This document shows, one piece after another, positions 10,662 to 19,989 of a stretch of 60,000 bases of DNA (position 1 is the first letter of the stretch; every line of letters starts with the position of its first letter). Made by a program: the position numbers and the translations under genes. The stretch comes from Symsagittifera roscoffensis (taxonomy: Eukaryota > Xenacoelomorpha > Acoela > Convolutidae). The notes beneath the pieces are model-generated. The model made no database searches and was not told the origin of the DNA. It saw only the letters and a list, made by a program, of their open reading frames with translations. The DNA lies in NCBI RefSeq assembly GCF_963678635.1, contig NC_087064.1, positions 27,198,189-27,258,188 on the forward strand. Reading direction: 5' to 3'.

Positions 10662-13600
10662 TCAATGCTCCATTTCCTCCTCCTGTGACGCTGACTCTGC
10701 ACTCTCGGTCTCCGTGTCTTGTAGCACGTCATTGACTATCCTGACGCTGTTGGAAGCCGTCCTCCAACACTTCTGCTCTTCCACCCTCTGTTTACAGCAA
10801 GGTAGGGGATCCACGTTTGATTCTCTGTTTCTACAGAAGCTGTTGTGGAGACACAACGTCACGTTTCTCTCCAAATCTTCTTTCAGCATCTCTGCCTTCT
10901 CATTTCCACTACGCTCGCTCGTCCTGGAAATTCTTTTCACAGCGGTGGTCACTGCATTCCGATGGGTCACGAAAGCTCGCTTGAAAGCTCCTGCCCCAAT
11001 GTCCAGCTGATATTCACTGTACACTCTGCCATGTTTCGACATATGCTTTTTCGCATACTCGTACAACCATGCAGTCATGTTAGCTCTGAACCATGGCATC
11101 AATCGTTTTCTTGCCCATATCTTCTTCACTTCCATCGGAATGTTTAGAACTTTGCACATTGTCTCAAAAAGATCTAAATCTTTTAGACAATCTAATTTCT
11201 GCAATTGTTCTCTCGTCGGTGCCTCCTGTCTATTATTTTCTCTCACATGAGCTTCCAGCCATCGTATCGCCATCATAACTCCCACTATCACTATTGTTAT
11301 GGGCTGTGATGAATCTGGTAAACCCATGGAGAGCAGCTCTCCAGAGTCCCAGATCAACACCAGATTACTACGCTTGGGATACCACCAGGTCTGCAGCAAG
11401 CAGTGGCAAGGAAACTCGTCATGTGTCAACATGATGCTCCTCCAATTCCGTTTTCCCGAAGCTTCCAGCAATGGCTCCACTTCCATCATCACTCGGTGGA
11501 TCTCATCATTCTCATCTACTGCATTGTAATCTGTGACAGTTGATCCTCTCTGTTTCTGTTTTTCAAAGTCACTGAAGTTCCCGCTCACATATCCCATGAA
11601 CTTCTTTCCTAGTATTGACTCCAACTCCTCTTTGGTTCTTTCTGGAACTGCTGAGAAAATCTTACACAGTAACTCGTAAGACTTTTCAGACATTCTTGCC
11701 AACCTCACGCACTTCGGCACTGAAAAGGCTTGATCCACAATCGTTCTTGTACTCTTCACATCCACAGCTACGAAATGTACAGGATACTTGCTCTTGCACA
11801 TTGGAGCCAACATTGAACCCACCAAATATCGTGCTCCTGATGGTCTACAATAAGTTTCGCTGTGTCTGATGTTCATCTCCGTTTCGATTGCTTCCCTCCA
11901 TTTTCCTATATACTTCTGCTCAGTCTGCAGAACTCCTGGGAATACTTCTACGCTGATGGCTGTGACCATCTCATGTTTCTGTTCTAGATTCAATAGTGAC
12001 TCTAAAGAACCAAACATGCTGTAGAATCCTAGTGCTGTCACCAGATTCACATCGGTTCCTCCATGGCAATCTGCTATCAGTTCCGTTTCCGTTCTTGCTT
12101 TCATCACTACATTTCCAAACAATACCGTCAACTGCTTGTGTTGTTTCTCCAGGGTTTTCACACAGTCTAGACTTCCACAAACGTGACCCTCTAGTCCACA
12201 GACTTCCGCCAGACAGCTACCAGGTTTGACCCAGTCTTCTGGTCCCCAGCCAGGCAACTCCACTCTATCTTCTCCGTTGCTCTTAGAGGCTGTTATCATC
12301 ACATTATATATGATGTTGAGGTCACGCAGGTTACAGTCCGCATTCAGTTCCCTCTGTATGTCCTGTGTCGCCCGTAATATTGAGTCAGCGTTGGGACTAG
12401 GACACCACGATGGCTTCATCAATTCCCACACTGCCATCAAGCTCGTTCTCAGTAATTCATCTGAGAATCCCAACCCAAATTCCACTCTCTTGTCGGATTT
12501 TGGTACTGAAGGTGCAGTCACCTCTTCTTCCAAGACCAATCCCAATTTGGCCTGTGGATTGTTAACGCTCTTAGTCGTCACAATTCTGGACGTCCAGAAT
12601 CTTAGTAACACCGCCTGCTCATAATCAAAGAAGCAATCACGTATGTCTTCACTCAGGAAAGGATTGTACGCTATCCCTATGATCCCGGATACATAGCTAT
12701 ATGACTTCTTCTTGATCGGTCCACAGTATTCACTGGATTTCGGCAATGCTCCCATAGACTCTTTAGTGAGCCTCAACTCCTTGTTTGAGAATCTCCTGAT
12801 CTCGTCTATCTTTTTCATGGGTTCCAATTCTTCAGGTTCTTTCATGTTCACCCTCATCGGTTTACTTTGCTGCATATCCAGCATTGCTAGCAAGAACATG
12901 GCTTTCGTTCGCTCATCGCCTTCCTTCAACATTTTAACACAAGTGCTTAATGCAGGTACTGAAATCTGCTCTATCAGGAATCGAATGAAACAGAGAGCGT
13001 CTCTCCGCTTTGCACACGCTACTGCTGCTCCCTCCTGGACTATCAGATCCGTCAGATTCGTCATAAGGAAAACTTTTTCCTCCTTTGATCTCTTCCTTTC
13101 TTCTGAATCATATTCTTCGCGAGTCAGTCCCATCATGCACCAGGCGAGCCTGAGTTGTAATTCTGTCCTTACGTAAGGTACTGCCACGAGAGCATGTATT
13201 CTTGGCGTAGTCCTCATTTCTTCTTCGAAATACCTCAATACTACTGCTTTCCATGGAAGGCTCACTAACTGCTCGATCGTCTCCGCCTCTACGTCAGACG
13301 ACGCCAAAGTTCCATACGCCTTCTGCTTGAGGGTGGTGCCTTGCAACATCATTTCCAGATAACCCTCCATGGCTTTTTCCTCTTCCAGGGCCATTACATA
13401 CCCTCTAGCCGAGTTCCGGTATTCCAACATCTCCATGTATCCACCGGTGGGTTCATCTATCGACACTGTCTCAGACACTGTTAGTCGGTTGTATTCCACT
13501 GGTGTCAGTTGTCCTGCAACACTCCCTTTTCCATGATTCATGGGAGATGGTTTGAAGTCCCTCATTTTACTCTCTCCACATTGACTGAGTATTTCCATTT

Positions 13601-16600
13601 CTAAAGTTGCTCCAGTCAGAGTGCGGTCACTCCTTTTGGATTTATAACCGGTTGACTTTATCCCCGCCATGAGAATGGGTGGCACCATCGCTATATCAGT
13701 TAATATTCTATCTGTGCCAGACAATTGATAATCACCTTGCCCCAAATCCATGACTTCCTCGACTCGTTTTCTTTTCGCTGAGTTACCAGCTTTCATCGAT
13801 ATTTCCGAATCCACTTTCGTCTTTCCAATCCTCCTCGGCATCACTCTGCTGCCTAACTTCATTTTCATCGCATTGATTTTATCAATCACCATTTTCGATC
13901 GCATCGTTCCTCTCCTGGTCCTTGACAGGTACACCACCTCTCCTTCATTGTCCTGCGGTGTCATCTTGATGGGAGAATTCGCTTCACTCTCATCAGTGGC
14001 TGAGTCGATCAATAACTCACTCAGTCTCCCTTCACACTCATCAAGCTTGTCAAGTACTTCTCTCATCAAGGGTTGATTGAGACCTGTTTTGAGAATGGAC
14101 TGGGTCCCATAGCTCTGAATCACAGTCCAGACTTCTTCCATGAACGCCACTCTGTCCAGCTTACATCCCGTCCTACTCTCGTGGTCTCGGTGATGTACTT
14201 CCCATTCTTCTTCGGGTAGCGTTCCCAAGAAAGGTACTCTGGCTGAGGCCTCTATTCTTCTCCTCCGAGGTGATTCCATGAGGATTCTCTGATCGTTATT
14301 TCTTGTATTGCCAGGAGAGCTGCTCTCCGGCAAATTCCGTTTCATTTCCTCAAAGGCTGACGGAGGTTCCAGTGTCGAGATGCCTTCATCCGCTGGCTCA
14401 GTCGTTTCCAACGTGTCTGCATTATTCTCAAGATCACTGAAGATATTGAAATCCAGGCTGGATGTTCCTCCTGTCGATGCCCTGTCGTCTTCCCCACCAG
14501 CTTGATCTTGTTGCATGGGTTCTTCCGTCTGACGGTTTCCACCCTGTCCGTCATCTCCTTCTGACTTGTCCCCATTCGAGTTCGATGGTCCTTGTTTGTC
14601 ATCATCAGCTTCTTCCTGGAATCTCGGTATGAGCAATGTACCGGCTGATTTATCTTCCTCTTCTCCATGGACCACTTTGGTTTCTTCGCAGCCGAAGGGT
14701 GCTAGGAAAATTCTCGTCTGCAATATTCCCGCAACTTTCATCTCTTTTCTCACACTGGTCAGGATTACTGAGGCTTCAGGCAATTCAGTCCTGCCTCTCA
14801 TCCTCATTGGAGCTAAGCCTAGTCCCCTCCATTCCTCATCAAATCCTTCAGGCTTGGGAGTAGCGGCGTTGCTTATTCGCCTTCTCGTCGCTTGATCCGT
14901 GTACGCAAATCGTGTGTACTGTAACACGGCGGCATTTCTCCCCACGAAGTATGGATCCATCGTCGCCGAGAAATTCCCTACTCTCCTTTCATTGGTTTCG
15001 AATGCTCTCAACCTAGGAGTTTGTACTACGGAGACTGCTCCGAGCAACATCCTTCTTATCAGAGGGAATTCAGGGATTGCTTCGGGTAGCTTCTTGTAAT
15101 CGCCCCAATCCTTCGTCTCTTCTCTCACCTTGTGATACGCTGCTGTGAGACGAGGCACTCTGGTCATTTCGCCATTCGTTTTGTCATAGGGCCTCAGATT
15201 CCAAAGCTTTGGAAACACCTCGATGTGCCCTCTTTCTACCTCTCCCATGCGGTCACAGAAGTGATCGTCAAAATTGATGACTGTCATCTCTGGCTCCGAT
15301 ATTTTCGCAAATAACAGATCTTCACTCATGAGCTCTCGCAATGCGTGCTGCTCACACCAGTTCAGTGTACTACCGTCCACTGCCGATATGAGGTTCAGGT
15401 GCAACACCGACCTCCTATATGCTTCCACTTTAACGTCAGGGAACGCAAAGGTGACTGCTGGTCCATAGATCACTGTCACGAACTCCGTGACTCCTCTGAT
15501 CAGTGCCAAGGGATCGATTCTCATAGCTAAGCTCAAATCTGTTAACAGCGGCATGCCTCCAACATGTCGTCTAACATCTTCCTCTCTTTCAATTGTCTCG
15601 TCTTCTCCGGTTCCAAAGCGATTTCGCTGCAAGAGATACTGGATAAGAGTGTGTCTCAGATCTCTTATTTTGTTCCACGAGTCTGTGGATTTCTTCATAT
15701 CCAGATTCCTCACTCTCTCTTTCATCTGCTCTGGACAACGTGCCAGTTTCATCAGTCCTCCCAAGTTTCCGTGGGTTATTGCGATCAATGTCAGAAGTCC
15801 ATCTAGTCGCAGGTTCTGTATTCCATCCGTAAGCAGTATCACCGGTCCTTTCACGAAATTCTCCGCTCCAAATGTCACAAACAGGGCTATTAATTCCACT
15901 ATCGATACTTTCACTACCGCTTGGAGGAATTCCTTTATCAAGTAGTGCGAGACTTTCGGGTAGACTTTTGCCAAGAAGGACGCGGTCCATCCGGCTCCCA
16001 ACCCTTCTAGCATGCTGTCTGTCCTTTCAAATCCCTCCTGTCCTTTCACTTCCTGGGTCCAGAAGGTTTCCAGAGTAATCTGACACATTCTGTTCACGAA
16101 CTCAGCTGTCTTTTCTCCGGCATTTTCCGCCAGGTTCACCTCCTTCAACAAGTAGGCGTGTATCTTAGTGATCATTACTGGGCCTTGCTGAAAAGCATCT
16201 GCACCCAATGCCGCTACTCTCGGATTCAGGTGTAGCCACTGGTTTGCTTCCGGCTTGGTTCTCAGCACCATCGCTTCCAGATGAGCTTGGTGGTCTTCAC
16301 TCGCCACTTCCATTGCTCGGAACCACAAGTCGTTGGACATCGCCGTGATCACTCGATGGTCGTCATCTATTCCTGGTTTCCGTTTGAGTTGCCGACTGAA
16401 GTTGGACAGTTCCAACCCCAGCACTTCGTCCAACACCAACATGTGTAACGCGTGGTCCTTGAACCCTCTCATCGCGTTTGAGATATCTGACCATACTGCC
16501 GGCAGTTCAGCCTTAAGTGGCCTCAGGTTCTCCATTTCTATCATGCGATTCGGGGCTGATATGATCACATCATATTTTCCCTCCGAAAGTAAGGCTACCA

Positions 16601-19583
16601 TTGCATACACAAATTTCAGTCCATCCGGGAGATATGCATATCCCGGAGACAACGCAAATACTACTCTCAACGTCACTTTATTGAATGATCCCTCCTTTGT
16701 CGCGTCTACCACTTCACCCATTGACTCCAGGATGTCTTTTATCGCTGGCCATACTGCGTTTTCTGCTGTTGCAGGATCTCTGAGCCTGCTCAGAAAACCT
16801 CTACTGTGTAGATGGTCATTGATGCCAGCAAACACAATCGTTATCGGGTTCATTTCTGTCTGCCTTTGTACCCCTATAGCCAATGACACTGATTGCAATA
16901 GGTCTAGGTCAACTGCGGCCAGCATTATGACGTCCGGCCAAAACAAAGACTTAGAGGTGTACACGAACTCTGAATTCGCTACTACCATGATTTTGGCCTT
17001 TCTCATCTCTGCTTTGTCGTAGGCGGCGAAGATGGTCTCATCTTTCTTTATCGCTGTCAATCCGCCATATCTCTGGGCATCACCATCTTGGTTCACTAGT
17101 TTTGGGTACACTCTCTCCTTCACATGACCAGGTGGTGTCGTCAATTGCCTAAATATCTTTACGTGTTGTCCAATCGGCGCTCTCGCCGTCAGGAATCTTC
17201 CTGGCCTTTCTTCACGATTCCTCTCATCATGGTTCAATCTCACATCTTGCAACGGTCTTGCATTCACAGGTCCTATTGTGTTGTTGGAGGGCAGTCCCTC
17301 CAAGTCGGCAAATCTCAAGGCCGTCGTGGAGCTGAAATTTATGCTAGCGGCTATCAACCAGTCTACGCCGGTTATCGAGTACAATCTGCTGACGGATAGC
17401 GTCGCTCCATTCAGCATCCTCCTTGCATCTTCGATGAAGCTCACTCTCTGTAGGTCCAGCTTCATTAGTTCTTCTTTGTATATATGCCAAGGAGACGGTA
17501 TGGATCGCGACCACATCAATGAGCCTCTGCTCGGTCTCTCCTCTCGACTGGTACTCGTCGTCTCCGATCTAGTGTCCGATCTGGATGTGCCTGCTACTTC
17601 CTCGATTGGTTGGTTGACAGGTCCTATCCTTTTCCTAGGATGGATTGTCCTCCTCATCGGTGCTTCTCCCAACCGATCTTGTACGTCTGTTCTTCGACCT
17701 GGTTCACTGGAGCTTTGTTGCCGGTAATTTATGGCGGCTGGGACCGTACCCAAGCGTGTTTCCAGGTTAGGAGGCACAAAGGTGGTGATCACCGTATCAC
17801 TCACCGTTCCCTCTTCCTTCAGCACTCCTGTGTCAAAGAGTTCTGCTTCCAGCTCATCCAACCGTTCTTGGAAGACTCGATTCAACCAAGCTTGTCCTTC
17901 GACACTGTCGAAGTGGATGCCATCTGTGGTCAGTCTGGCTTGATCCATGGCTCTCAATTCATGTTCAATGTCCATGAGGATCATTCTTCCGGCGTTTCGA
18001 TTTGCTAGGTTTCTCAAGATGTTGTTCCATCTCATGACTCCCTCGTTGTGCCTTCTTCCTGATGCTGTCAGGCTTCTTGTGTTCATTGGCACAGTGCAAA
18101 CGGTCAGTACCGCGCAACTGAACTTCTGCCAGAGAGTAGTAAACAAACACACCATCATTGCTTCCCACAGTGCTTCCTGCTCATCTGATCCTCTGGAGAT
18201 GTCATTCGTCCCAACTAAGATCATCACATTGGGTATCTTCCCTGGATTCATCAGCTCCACCATGCGATATAATTGGGCAATCGTCGCGCCTCCAAAGGCC
18301 ATCACCGTGGTGACCCACGAGGTCCTCAAATTCGACAGCACTCTGACTAAGCTGTCTCCCAATATCAGGTGAGATGTCCCGAGTGGTGGTTGCTGCAGGT
18401 TCACCGCCGGGCTCCAGGTAGCTCGATTGAAGCAGGCTCTCGGATCTGTCTCCGGAACTCCCGTGAAACTATACTTCAATTGATTATTCTTCTGCACGTC
18501 CATTACACGAGACACTTTCTTCGCTGGCATCTTCCTTACTTTTCTCTCGGTGATCTTCGAACTCCCCCTGAGTGGCGTCACGTCACTTATCCCTTGTCTG
18601 ATTATTGTCTGGGAGAGTTGTACTCTGCCCGTATCGTCAATCGTTCCATAGGGTGCAGTCACCCCGGAACCTGGTGCATTCTTGTTAGCGATCAATCGTC
18701 CAGCGGTCTCTATCAGTTTTCTCACTGTCTGTTCTACGACGGGATCACCCAAGGTGTCACTAGGATCCGGGATTGTTACTCGGTTCGTCTCTGCTGGAAG
18801 CCGTGTCTCCGTTGTTTGACTCATTTCTCGAGGTGTCAAGAGCTCCATCGGGGACTGCCCACGAGGAATATCCCTTGCAGGTATCACTTTCTCAATGGAC
18901 GTCGTCAACGCCACCTGCTCCGATCGCTCTTTGTATTCCTGCCTTAAGCGTTCGATCTCTTGACCCTGCTTTTTGTTGCAGTCTTCAAACAACTTTCTCC
19001 ACATGTCCCGGTCTTCCTCCATCGCCAGCATGGTCTTCGTCATATCGTTTAACTCCTTCTTCGTACTTCTCAACTGATCGTTCATCTCGTCCAGATCTTG
19101 TATGGTTTGGTTCGTCTGAACCTTCTGTGTTACTTTCGCCCCTTTTGGTGGCACAGCTGCTCTCAGTGGTGAACCAGACGAGGTCGCCTCGCTGTTCATC
19201 TCCCGATGCATTCTCGTCAGCCCAGGTTTGGGCTTGGAGGGCATTGGCATCTCACCTGGTTGGTAAGTCCTAGAACTTCCCAACCCAGGCTCATTCGCCA
19301 AGTCACTCCCTGAGAGAGCCCCGTTTCTCCACCTCATCACTCTCATGTTCGGGCGGTCTAGTACTCCTCTTTCTCCATATGCTGCCATCAACAGGACTTC
19401 CGTGGGGCGGTCCCCACGGTTGTCGTGCCCCAAGATGTTAATCAGGGCGGTCAGCAACATGACCACCTCTGGGTCCTCCAGAGCGAAGTCTCGTTCGATC
19501 AGCCGACAATAGATCGCATCTACCATCGGTCCTACATATGCCTCTGCCAGGTCCATCATTTCATCCAGGTTGAAATTGTCCAT
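10662..19583 (-). CDS. Giant third ORF, 2,973 aa: N-terminal helical domain, coiled coil, SGNH esterase, unassigned C-terminal two thirds
   Basis: A single open frame of 8.9 kb with no interruption in a young element, so very likely made. Residues 1-125: helical domain shared with element 1. About 160-220: coiled coil. About 402-575: SGNH/GDSL hydrolase fold signature with all blocks, ILGDSLVRV (Ser411), FGGAT (block II Gly), LVGTNDISRG (Asn460) and TTDGIHFD (Asp554, His557). About 860-1020: a second, degenerate-looking block of the same type (IVFAGINDHLHSRG at 915-928), without a clear GDS. About 1630-1760: acidic, Ser/Gln/Asp-rich linker. About 1850-2973: no recognised domain; Cys/His-containing patches near the end, basic SAKRKR-type cluster around 1900. 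I see no convincing signal peptide, furin site or membrane anchor, so it does not look like a classical env. Likely start ATG at 19583, since upstream sequence is non-coding. Role unknown; SGNH domains elsewhere hydrolyse esters. Confidence 0.85.
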   Translation of the reverse strand: MDNFNLDEMMDLAEAYVGPMVDAIYCRLIERDFALEDPEVVMLLTALINILGHDNRGDRPTEVLLMAAYGERGVLDRPNMRVMRWRNGALSGSDLANEPGLGSSRTYQPGEMPMPSKPKPGLTRMHREMNSEATSSGSPLRAAVPPKGAKVTQKVQTNQTIQDLDEMNDQLRSTKKELNDMTKTMLAMEEDRDMWRKLFEDCNKKQGQEIERLRQEYKERSEQVALTTSIEKVIPARDIPRGQSPMELLTPREMSQTTETRLPAETNRVTIPDPSDTLGDPVVEQTVRKLIETAGRLIANKNAPGSGVTAPYGTIDDTGRVQLSQTIIRQGISDVTPLRGSSKITERKVRKMPAKKVSRVMDVQKNNQLKYSFTGVPETDPRACFNRATWSPAVNLQQPPLGTSHLILGDSLVRVLSNLRTSWVTTVMAFGGATIAQLYRMVELMNPGKIPNVMILVGTNDISRGSDEQEALWEAMMVCLFTTLWQKFSCAVLTVCTVPMNTRSLTASGRRHNEGVMRWNNILRNLANRNAGRMILMDIEHELRAMDQARLTTDGIHFDSVEGQAWLNRVFQERLDELEAELFDTGVLKEEGTVSDTVITTFVPPNLETRLGTVPAAINYRQQSSSEPGRRTDVQDRLGEAPMRRTIHPRKRIGPVNQPIEEVAGTSRSDTRSETTSTSREERPSRGSLMWSRSIPSPWHIYKEELMKLDLQRVSFIEDARRMLNGATLSVSRLYSITGVDWLIAASINFSSTTALRFADLEGLPSNNTIGPVNARPLQDVRLNHDERNREERPGRFLTARAPIGQHVKIFRQLTTPPGHVKERVYPKLVNQDGDAQRYGGLTAIKKDETIFAAYDKAEMRKAKIMVVANSEFVYTSKSLFWPDVIMLAAVDLDLLQSVSLAIGVQRQTEMNPITIVFAGINDHLHSRGFLSRLRDPATAENAVWPAIKDILESMGEVVDATKEGSFNKVTLRVVFALSPGYAYLPDGLKFVYAMVALLSEGKYDVIISAPNRMIEMENLRPLKAELPAVWSDISNAMRGFKDHALHMLVLDEVLGLELSNFSRQLKRKPGIDDDHRVITAMSNDLWFRAMEVASEDHQAHLEAMVLRTKPEANQWLHLNPRVAALGADAFQQGPVMITKIHAYLLKEVNLAENAGEKTAEFVNRMCQITLETFWTQEVKGQEGFERTDSMLEGLGAGWTASFLAKVYPKVSHYLIKEFLQAVVKVSIVELIALFVTFGAENFVKGPVILLTDGIQNLRLDGLLTLIAITHGNLGGLMKLARCPEQMKERVRNLDMKKSTDSWNKIRDLRHTLIQYLLQRNRFGTGEDETIEREEDVRRHVGGMPLLTDLSLAMRIDPLALIRGVTEFVTVIYGPAVTFAFPDVKVEAYRRSVLHLNLISAVDGSTLNWCEQHALRELMSEDLLFAKISEPEMTVINFDDHFCDRMGEVERGHIEVFPKLWNLRPYDKTNGEMTRVPRLTAAYHKVREETKDWGDYKKLPEAIPEFPLIRRMLLGAVSVVQTPRLRAFETNERRVGNFSATMDPYFVGRNAAVLQYTRFAYTDQATRRRISNAATPKPEGFDEEWRGLGLAPMRMRGRTELPEASVILTSVRKEMKVAGILQTRIFLAPFGCEETKVVHGEEEDKSAGTLLIPRFQEEADDDKQGPSNSNGDKSEGDDGQGGNRQTEEPMQQDQAGGEDDRASTGGTSSLDFNIFSDLENNADTLETTEPADEGISTLEPPSAFEEMKRNLPESSSPGNTRNNDQRILMESPRRRRIEASARVPFLGTLPEEEWEVHHRDHESRTGCKLDRVAFMEEVWTVIQSYGTQSILKTGLNQPLMREVLDKLDECEGRLSELLIDSATDESEANSPIKMTPQDNEGEVVYLSRTRRGTMRSKMVIDKINAMKMKLGSRVMPRRIGKTKVDSEISMKAGNSAKRKRVEEVMDLGQGDYQLSGTDRILTDIAMVPPILMAGIKSTGYKSKRSDRTLTGATLEMEILSQCGESKMRDFKPSPMNHGKGSVAGQLTPVEYNRLTVSETVSIDEPTGGYMEMLEYRNSARGYVMALEEEKAMEGYLEMMLQGTTLKQKAYGTLASSDVEAETIEQLVSLPWKAVVLRYFEEEMRTTPRIHALVAVPYVRTELQLRLAWCMMGLTREEYDSEERKRSKEEKVFLMTNLTDLIVQEGAAVACAKRRDALCFIRFLIEQISVPALSTCVKMLKEGDERTKAMFLLAMLDMQQSKPMRVNMKEPEELEPMKKIDEIRRFSNKELRLTKESMGALPKSSEYCGPIKKKSYSYVSGIIGIAYNPFLSEDIRDCFFDYEQAVLLRFWTSRIVTTKSVNNPQAKLGLVLEEEVTAPSVPKSDKRVEFGLGFSDELLRTSLMAVWELMKPSWCPSPNADSILRATQDIQRELNADCNLRDLNIIYNVMITASKSNGEDRVELPGWGPEDWVKPGSCLAEVCGLEGHVCGSLDCVKTLEKQHKQLTVLFGNVVMKARTETELIADCHGGTDVNLVTALGFYSMFGSLESLLNLEQKHEMVTAISVEVFPGVLQTEQKYIGKWREAIETEMNIRHSETYCRPSGARYLVGSMLAPMCKSKYPVHFVAVDVKSTRTIVDQAFSVPKCVRLARMSEKSYELLCKIFSAVPERTKEELESILGKKFMGYVSGNFSDFEKQKQRGSTVTDYNAVDENDEIHRVMMEVEPLLEASGKRNWRSIMLTHDEFPCHCLLQTWWYPKRSNLVLIWDSGELLSMGLPDSSQPITIVIVGVMMAIRWLEAHVRENNRQEAPTREQLQKLDCLKDLDLFETMCKVLNIPMEVKKIWARKRLMPWFRANMTAWLYEYAKKHMSKHGRVYSEYQLDIGAGAFKRAFVTHRNAVTTAVKRISRTSERSGNEKAEMLKEDLERNVTLCLHNSFCRNRESNVDPLPCCKQRVEEQKCWRTASNSVRIVNDVLQDTETESAESASQEEEMEH

Positions 19584-19989
19584 ACTGTTCTTTCCAAGTT
19601 TGATTTGATTTCGATTTCAAGTTTTGACTCAAGTGAGCAATTAAATGATCAATCAGGATCTAGAAAAGAAATCACGAATGTCACACTTGTCAATTTCACC
19701 TTAACATACGTCGTTAAAATTTGCTTAAAGACAGTTCAGATAAAAAGATATTTATCCTAAAATTTATTAAAATCAATTGGTCTCTAAAATTTTGGAATTC
19801 GACCTAAGATTGGACAGTCCAAACTTTGGATCTATTCCCAAGATCGTCTTTTAGTTTTTCATGGTCACTAACCCCTACTTGCCCATGATCTTAATAACCT
19901 AACACATAACATAACATAACGTAACATAACACACATATCACCTATTACATGCAGCTTGGTCTTTGGCCTAACACCCTCTCGCACATCAC
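19584..19989 (-). other. Spacer between Pol and the giant ORF
   Basis: 406 bp without coding frame. It contains an AACATAACATAAC-type short tandem repeat at about 19895-19935. On the sense strand the bases immediately before the ATG are AACAGT preceded by a purine-rich, not pyrimidine-rich, stretch, so no good splice acceptor is evident and how the third ORF is translated is open. Confidence 0.6.

Noticed and set aside
10662-19583. The giant ORF as a classical retroviral-type envelope gene.
   Set aside because: It follows pol as an env would, but I see no signal peptide, no furin-type cleavage site followed by a fusion peptide, and no C-terminal membrane anchor; the length is several times that of an env.
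19584-19600. Splice acceptor directly before the giant ORF for a subgenomic mRNA.
   Set aside because: An AACAG precedes the ATG, but the upstream sequence is purine-rich instead of a polypyrimidine tract, and no matching donor could be identified.
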